DNA from: Crateriforma sp964453205
Lineage (GTDB): Bacteria; Planctomycetota; Planctomycetia; Pirellulales; Pirellulaceae
DNA: 46,325 bases
Assembly: GCA_964453205.1 (NCBI GenBank)
Contig: CAYVRC010000024.1
Coordinates: 1-46,325 of the forward strand
Direction: 5' to 3'
Within the stretch, counting starts at the first letter, position 1. Each line of letters starts with the position of its first letter. The notes under the pieces are model-generated. The model did no database searches and had not been told where the DNA came from. It worked only from the letters and a program-made list of their open reading frames with translations. A program made the translations under genes and the position numbers. Of the stretch, positions 42,284-46,325 are shown one piece after another.

Positions 42284-43330
42284 TTATTCCGCAGGCGGCA
42301 AGTCAAAATCACCGGTCAAATCGCGATACACACAATGGATGTGGTTGGCCGGATTGCCCACGGCATCGGCTTGCGTGTTGACGAATTCGATCAAAAACGA
42401 ATCGCCTCGGATGCGGTAGTAATGTCCGATGCCCGGTTTCTTTGCTCCGGCCCAGGCGAAGTGAATGTTTTCCCAGCCGTCACCAATGATCTGCCGGGTT
42501 CGTTGCCGGGCGATGTTCTCCGGGGCGACTTCGATGTAGGTGTTGATCAGTTGCCGCAGGACCTGTCGTTGTTTTCCGTTCAGCGTCGCATAGGCGATGC
42601 CCTCGGGGGCCGCGACGTCCGCCTGGGGTTCACCGGCGAAGCGGATCTCGCTGGGGGCTTCCTCGGCGATGACCGCGTCGGTGGCTTGGGCGGGATTGAG
42701 CGAATTGACCAAGTCAAAGGCCAGCTGTTCTTCGTCACGTAGCACCCGCGTGCCTTTGTTCAGATTGACGCTGGGGTCATCGATCCGGGTCATGATCGTC
42801 GCCGGGTTGGCCGCCATGAACTGAGGCGTGCTGTCGACGATCTTGCCACCGCGGCAAACGAAATTCAACGACAGATGGTGGCCTTCGAAACTGAAGCCCC
42901 ACGCGTCCGTATCACTGGGCTTTCCAAAGATCGTGACGTAATAACGCATCGGGTCGCGGTCCCAGTTGCCGCCGTCGCCTTCCAGCACGTGCAGGACTTG
43001 TTCCAGTTCGCGGATCTGTTGTGACTTGAAGTATCCGATCTCGCTCAGTGCGGCTCTCAGCAGTCGCAACGCTCCGGCCCGCTGGGACTCGTTCATCTGA
43101 CCCATCATCAGACCCTTGCGTTCCTTCTTCGGGATGAAATGCCAGTCGACTCGCCTCTCGTCGTTGTAGGGCATCACCGCCGTCGCGGTCTCTTCCTCGT
43201 TCAAGGTGTCCAGAAAAGCGTCGGCGAACAGTTGCATTTGGACGCCGGGAGGATCGCCGACCTTCAGCCCCGTCAACGAAGCTAAAGCGGTGAGTGCGAA
43301 CAAAAGGATTCCGAGACGAAGTCGATTCAT
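42284..43330 (-). CDS. DUF3500 family protein
   Basis: A 348-residue exported protein. I start it at 43330 (MNRLRLGILLFALTALASL), which is a signal peptide or N-terminal anchor. Family-typical blocks are FIPKKERKGLMMGQMNESQR, DTDAWGFSFEGHHLSLNFVC, FAGEPQADVAAPEG, and near the end HYYRIRGDSFLIEFVNTQAD followed by ANHIHCVYRDLTGDFD. DUF3500 proteins are widespread in bacteria with no established function. It heads a minus-strand run with the small unknown gene and the M28 gene. Confidence 0.88.
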   Translation of the reverse strand: MNRLRLGILLFALTALASLTGLKVGDPPGVQMQLFADAFLDTLNEEETATAVMPYNDERRVDWHFIPKKERKGLMMGQMNESQRAGALRLLRAALSEIGYFKSQQIRELEQVLHVLEGDGGNWDRDPMRYYVTIFGKPSDTDAWGFSFEGHHLSLNFVCRGGKIVDSTPQFMAANPATIMTRIDDPSVNLNKGTRVLRDEEQLAFDLVNSLNPAQATDAVIAEEAPSEIRFAGEPQADVAAPEGIAYATLNGKQRQVLRQLINTYIEVAPENIARQRTRQIIGDGWENIHFAWAGAKKPGIGHYYRIRGDSFLIEFVNTQADAVGNPANHIHCVYRDLTGDFDLPPAE

Positions 43331-43655
43331 GATGACCTGGAGGGGCGGCAAGGGGGGAGTGAGGCGAGGGGCCGGTCCGACATGATACCAGCCACGTGCC
43401 GGGTGCGGCAAGTTTTCACCGCCCGGGCCGACGCGGCGGGACGAGCCACCCCTGGGACGGCCGGCCCGCCCGGTCGCGGGTTTCACACGCCGGATTTCAC
43501 GCCCGGCAGGTTTTCCTGATCCGTACAAATTCTCTCACCCGTGCAGACATCAGCGGCCGATAAAATGGAACGAGCGTCCGCCTAGTCCGCGGCGTGGTGC
43601 TGCGCTTCGGGACCGATGCGTCGAAGTTTTCCCCACCCCAGAGAGAGCCCGTTCC
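43331..43655. other. Gene-free divergent region upstream of the mla operon
   Basis: 325 bases between DUF3500 and the Mla permease, probably holding both promoters. GATAAAAT near 43560 could be a -10 for the operon, but no good -35 precedes it. No coding frame or repeat seen. Confidence 0.4.
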
Positions 43656-44654
43656 TTGGCCGATCTTGCCACGCGAATCAGCGATTCGATTCGATCTTTG
43701 ATCGGATCGGGGCGAACCGAACAGGCTGCCGAGCCTGATCGATCGTCGCTGCGCGGGGCCGACGAAACTCCAAAGCAAACGTCGCGGCAAAAGCCCGGCC
43801 GGCCGGTGCCGTCGCCGGACCCCAGCGCCACGATGCGTCCCTTGGAAAAATGGGTTTTCGATTGGGGCTCGGCGGTCGTCGACGGTGTGACCACGATCGG
43901 CGACATGGCGGTGTTCGCTTGGCGGATGTGTGTTTGGATGTTCACCCGCAAACCCAAACGCGGCACGCTGTTGATCAACTTTTATCAAGTCGGCGTTCTC
44001 AGTTTGCCGGTCGTCGCGTTGACGGGAACCTTCATCGGAATGGTGTTGGCCGTCCAAAGCTATTACCAGTTCCACGCGATCGGATTAGAAAGTCGGCTGG
44101 GCGTGGTGATCAACACGTCGCTGGTCCGCGAACTCGGTCCGGTGCTGGCCGCGACGATGCTGGCCGGACGCGTCGGCGGCGCGATGGCAGCGGTGCTGGG
44201 GACGATGCGGGTGACCGAACAAATCGACGCCTTGACGGCCATGGGTGCCGACCCGATTCACTACTTGGTCGTGCCGAGGTTTTTGGCTTGCATCTTATTG
44301 ATCCCCGCGTTGACGATCATGGCGGACTTCATGGGGATCGTCGGTGGGTATTTTTATAGCGTGATCATCTTGGGGATCGACCACGCCGCGTACTTGAATC
44401 ATTCCCGCGAAGGCGTCGTCGGGTTCGACCTGTTCAACGGGATTTTTAAGAGCATCTTTTTCGGCGGGATCATCGCCGTGGTGTCTTGCTATCGCGGTTT
44501 CCACTGCGCCCCGGGGGCCGAAGGCGTCGGCAAGGCGGCGACGGCCGCGTTCGTTTATTCGTTCGTTCTGATTCTGGCCATCGACCTGTTCCTGAACATC
44601 GTTCTCGACGCGGTTTACTTTTGGATGTACCCCTCGGGAACGTCGTTGATATGA
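43656..44654 (+). CDS. mlaE: Mla-type ABC transporter permease
   Basis: A 332-residue membrane protein. The start is uncertain: TTG at 43656 with AGAGAGAG upstream, or ATG at 43833 (MRPLEKWVFDWGS), which gives 273 residues, nearer the usual 260. Residues 1-58 of the long form are disordered. The MlaE/YrbE core is clear: GTFIGMVLAVQSYYQF, LGPVLAATMLAGRVGGAMAA, then GTMRVTEQIDALTAMGADPI and YLVVPRFLACILLIPALTIM. It is the inner-membrane permease of a phospholipid (outer-membrane lipid asymmetry) transporter. Its stop overlaps the ATPase start (ATGA). Confidence 0.93.
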   Translation: MADLATRISDSIRSLIGSGRTEQAAEPDRSSLRGADETPKQTSRQKPGRPVPSPDPSATMRPLEKWVFDWGSAVVDGVTTIGDMAVFAWRMCVWMFTRKPKRGTLLINFYQVGVLSLPVVALTGTFIGMVLAVQSYYQFHAIGLESRLGVVINTSLVRELGPVLAATMLAGRVGGAMAAVLGTMRVTEQIDALTAMGADPIHYLVVPRFLACILLIPALTIMADFMGIVGGYFYSVIILGIDHAAYLNHSREGVVGFDLFNGIFKSIFFGGIIAVVSCYRGFHCAPGAEGVGKAATAAFVYSFVLILAIDLFLNIVLDAVYFWMYPSGTSLI

Positions 44655-45523
44655 GCTTTCGAAAAGCAAACGAAGGTGGCGCCGACGCGACGCCCGCGGT
44701 CCAGACCGATGCTTTGATCGACGTCGTCGACGTGTCGGTCGTTTTCGAAGGACAAACGATCCTGCAAGACGTCTCGTTGCAAATCGCTCGCGGGCAAACC
44801 GTGGCGGTGATCGGCGAAAGCGGATGCGGTAAGACGGTTTTCATGAAGACGATCGTCGGTCTGATTCCGCCGACCGACGGGCACGTGCTGTTCGACGGAT
44901 CCGACATCGGTCGCCTGTCGCAAGCCGAGCTGACCCGGACGCGGCGACGGTTCGGATTCGTCTTTCAAAACGCGGCGCTGTTCGACAGCATGTCGGTTTT
45001 CGAAAATGTGGCGTTCCCGCTGCGTCAGGACGTCGATCCGGTGGGCGAAGACGAAGTCCGCGGGCGTGTCATGCAGCACTTGGCGGAAGTCGGATTGCCC
45101 GACACCGTCGCGACGAAACGGCCGGCGGAATTGTCCGGCGGAATGCGGAAACGCGTCGGTTTGGCCCGCGCGTTGATCTTGAAACCGGAGCTGGTCGTGT
45201 ATGACGAACCGACGACCGGACTGGACCCGATCATGAGCGACGTGATCAACGAATTGATTCTACACACGCGGCGGCGTTATCCGGTGACCAGCATCGTCGT
45301 CACCCACGACATGAATACCGCCCGAAAAGTGGCCGACCGTGTGCTGATGTTTTATCCCAGGTGGAGATTGTCGGACGGCGAAAGTCAGATTCTGTTCGAC
45401 GGTCCGCCGAGTGATCTGGAACATGCCGACGATCGGCGAGTCCGACAGTTCGTCCGCGGAGAAGCGGGCGAACGCTTGGACGAATTGACCCGACAAGTCG
45501 ACTCTTTGACGAATTCGAAATAG
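44651..45523 (+). CDS. mlaF: Mla-type ABC transporter ATPase
   Basis: A 290-residue ATP-binding subunit; the ATG at 44651 overlaps the permease stop by four bases. Walker A is GESGCGKT, the Q-loop VFQNAALFDSM, the signature LSGGMRKRVGLARAL, Walker B LVVYDEPTTGLDP and the switch His in VTHDM. The GESGCGKT with Phe/Met following, GGMRKR and TTGLDPIMSD match MlaF rather than general importers. The C-terminal 45 residues are charged (ERLDELTRQVDSLTNSK) and may reach the MCE partner. It powers lipid movement with MlaE and MlaD. Confidence 0.95.
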   Translation: MSFRKANEGGADATPAVQTDALIDVVDVSVVFEGQTILQDVSLQIARGQTVAVIGESGCGKTVFMKTIVGLIPPTDGHVLFDGSDIGRLSQAELTRTRRRFGFVFQNAALFDSMSVFENVAFPLRQDVDPVGEDEVRGRVMQHLAEVGLPDTVATKRPAELSGGMRKRVGLARALILKPELVVYDEPTTGLDPIMSDVINELILHTRRRYPVTSIVVTHDMNTARKVADRVLMFYPRWRLSDGESQILFDGPPSDLEHADDRRVRQFVRGEAGERLDELTRQVDSLTNSK

Positions 45524-45534
45524 GGAACTCTCGC

Positions 45535-46325
45535 GTGGACGACAACAAACTGCGTTTCGGCGTCGGCGTCTTGGTGATCGCCGCGATCGGCATCGGAATC
45601 ATCTTGACGTTTCTGTTCGGGGCCTTTCCGACGGTTTTAAATCGCGAATACACCTTGGACGTGTGGTTCCCCTCGGCCGAAGGCGTCAGCGCGAACACGC
45701 CGGTCCTGCGGGACGGATTTCGCATCGGACGCGTCAGCGATATCCGCCTGGTCGACGACTTTGATGAACACCCCGAAGGCGGTGTGATTCTGAGGCTGCG
45801 GATGGACGAGGAATATGAATTGACGCACGAATACGTCCCGCGGATCGGCACCGGATCCTTCATCACCGGTGATTCGAAGTTGGAATTCGTTCGTTTGTCC
45901 CGGCCCGAATTGATCAAACTGCTCGAAGGCAACGTCGACTTGATCGACCAACCGTATTCCGACGGCGACTTTTTCAAAAAGGGGCTTAAGGCCACCGATC
46001 CCTTCAGCGTGATCTACGGCTTGGAAGACGAGATTCGTGTCACGATGGAAGCCATCCGTGGTGCCGGCGACTCGATCGAAGACGCCGGCCAAAGCGTCAA
46101 AGGCTTGGTCGGCGACCTACGCGACGTGATCGGCGTCGCTCCGTCACCGGCGTCCGTGCCGGGTCGCGGATCCGAAGGCGGCGCCGCGTCGCCCCGCCGC
46201 GGTGTCCGCACCGCGGGGTACCGGACGGCCCTGCCCCCGGCCACGACGGGTGGAGACAACCGGTTGGCTCAACAGACTCCGCCCAGCTTGCTACCGCCGC
46301 CCGCCGCCGGCCCGCCCGCCGCCGG
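45535..46325 (+). CDS. mlaD: MCE-domain protein (MlaD-like), 3' truncated by the window edge
   Basis: The frame from the GTG at 45535 stays open to the window end (263 codons seen). It lies 11 bases after the ATPase stop. One N-terminal membrane anchor is visible (FGVGVLVIAAIGIGIILTFL), then the MCE domain: YTLDVWFPSAEGVSANTPVL, RDGFRIGRVSDIRLVDDFD, and EYVPRIGTGSFITGDSKLEF. A helical stretch follows (LEDEIRVTMEAIRGAGDSIE), and the visible end is Pro/Ala/Gly rich. MlaD-type proteins bind phospholipid on the periplasmic face and connect to MlaE/F. The remaining length is unknown. Confidence 0.9.
   Translation, partial: MDDNKLRFGVGVLVIAAIGIGIILTFLFGAFPTVLNREYTLDVWFPSAEGVSANTPVLRDGFRIGRVSDIRLVDDFDEHPEGGVILRLRMDEEYELTHEYVPRIGTGSFITGDSKLEFVRLSRPELIKLLEGNVDLIDQPYSDGDFFKKGLKATDPFSVIYGLEDEIRVTMEAIRGAGDSIEDAGQSVKGLVGDLRDVIGVAPSPASVPGRGSEGGAASPRRGVRTAGYRTALPPATTGGDNRLAQQTPPSLLPPPAAGPPAA

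Overview
The window (about 60% GC by eye) looks like a chromosomal segment of a planctomycete, most likely a Rhodopirellula/Stieleria-type member of the Pirellulaceae. This rests on family recognition only: a BBP7-type outer-membrane protein, a LEPR-XLL-type secreted protein, an ECF sigma factor beside a membrane Ser/Thr kinase with TPRs, a LamG fragment of the planctomycete FecR/LamG type, a DUF3500 protein and several lipoproteins. No 16S rRNA or tRNA was recognised. About 34 protein genes are supported. Two run off the edges: a pilus-N/BON protein on the left and an MCE protein (mlaD-like) on the right.

Layout. 1-6.5 kb: envelope proteins (pilus-N/BON protein, BBP7, PH-domain membrane protein, glycine-zipper protein) with nrdR and surE. 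6.5-13.1 kb: transketolase, FHA protein, RlmI-type rRNA methyltransferase, 7Fe ferredoxin, HNH endonuclease and a DUF456 membrane protein. 13.1-18.5 kb: a minus-strand run manA > small lipoprotein > rluB > pyrK > thioredoxin-fold lipoprotein, the last two overlapping. 18.7-21.4 kb: tatC facing an AMP-binding ligase across a 25-bp tandem repeat. 21.4-24.8 kb: a looser accessory stretch with a secreted beta-helix protein, a LamG pseudogene cut by an in-frame stop, and GTCCCC-type short repeats. 24.8-27.9 kb: class II aldolase with a clear terminator, and a xylonate-type dehydratase.

28.0-36.5 kb is the most interesting part. An ECF sigma factor is followed by a 1078-aa membrane Ser/Thr kinase with TPRs, a secreted matrixin-like LEPR protein whose zinc motif reads HESGN instead of HExxH, and a TPR-sulfotransferase whose start overlaps the end of the LEPR gene. 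The LEPR protein ends in a tail with 11 tyrosines in its last 28 residues, interleaved with Asp/Glu. That resembles a tyrosine-sulfation substrate placed directly against a sulfotransferase. A 34-bp motif (27/34 identical, no gaps) lies upstream of both the sigma gene and the kinase gene and is a good candidate for the promoter this sigma factor recognises. I read the four genes as one signalling and surface-modification system.

36.6-46.3 kb: a YugP-type zinc peptidase with a strong terminator, a reduced sigma-70 factor, a large secreted M28 peptidase with beta-propeller and PDZ domains, a small unknown protein, a DUF3500 protein, and an Mla-type lipid transporter operon (permease, ATPase, MCE protein) cut by the window edge.
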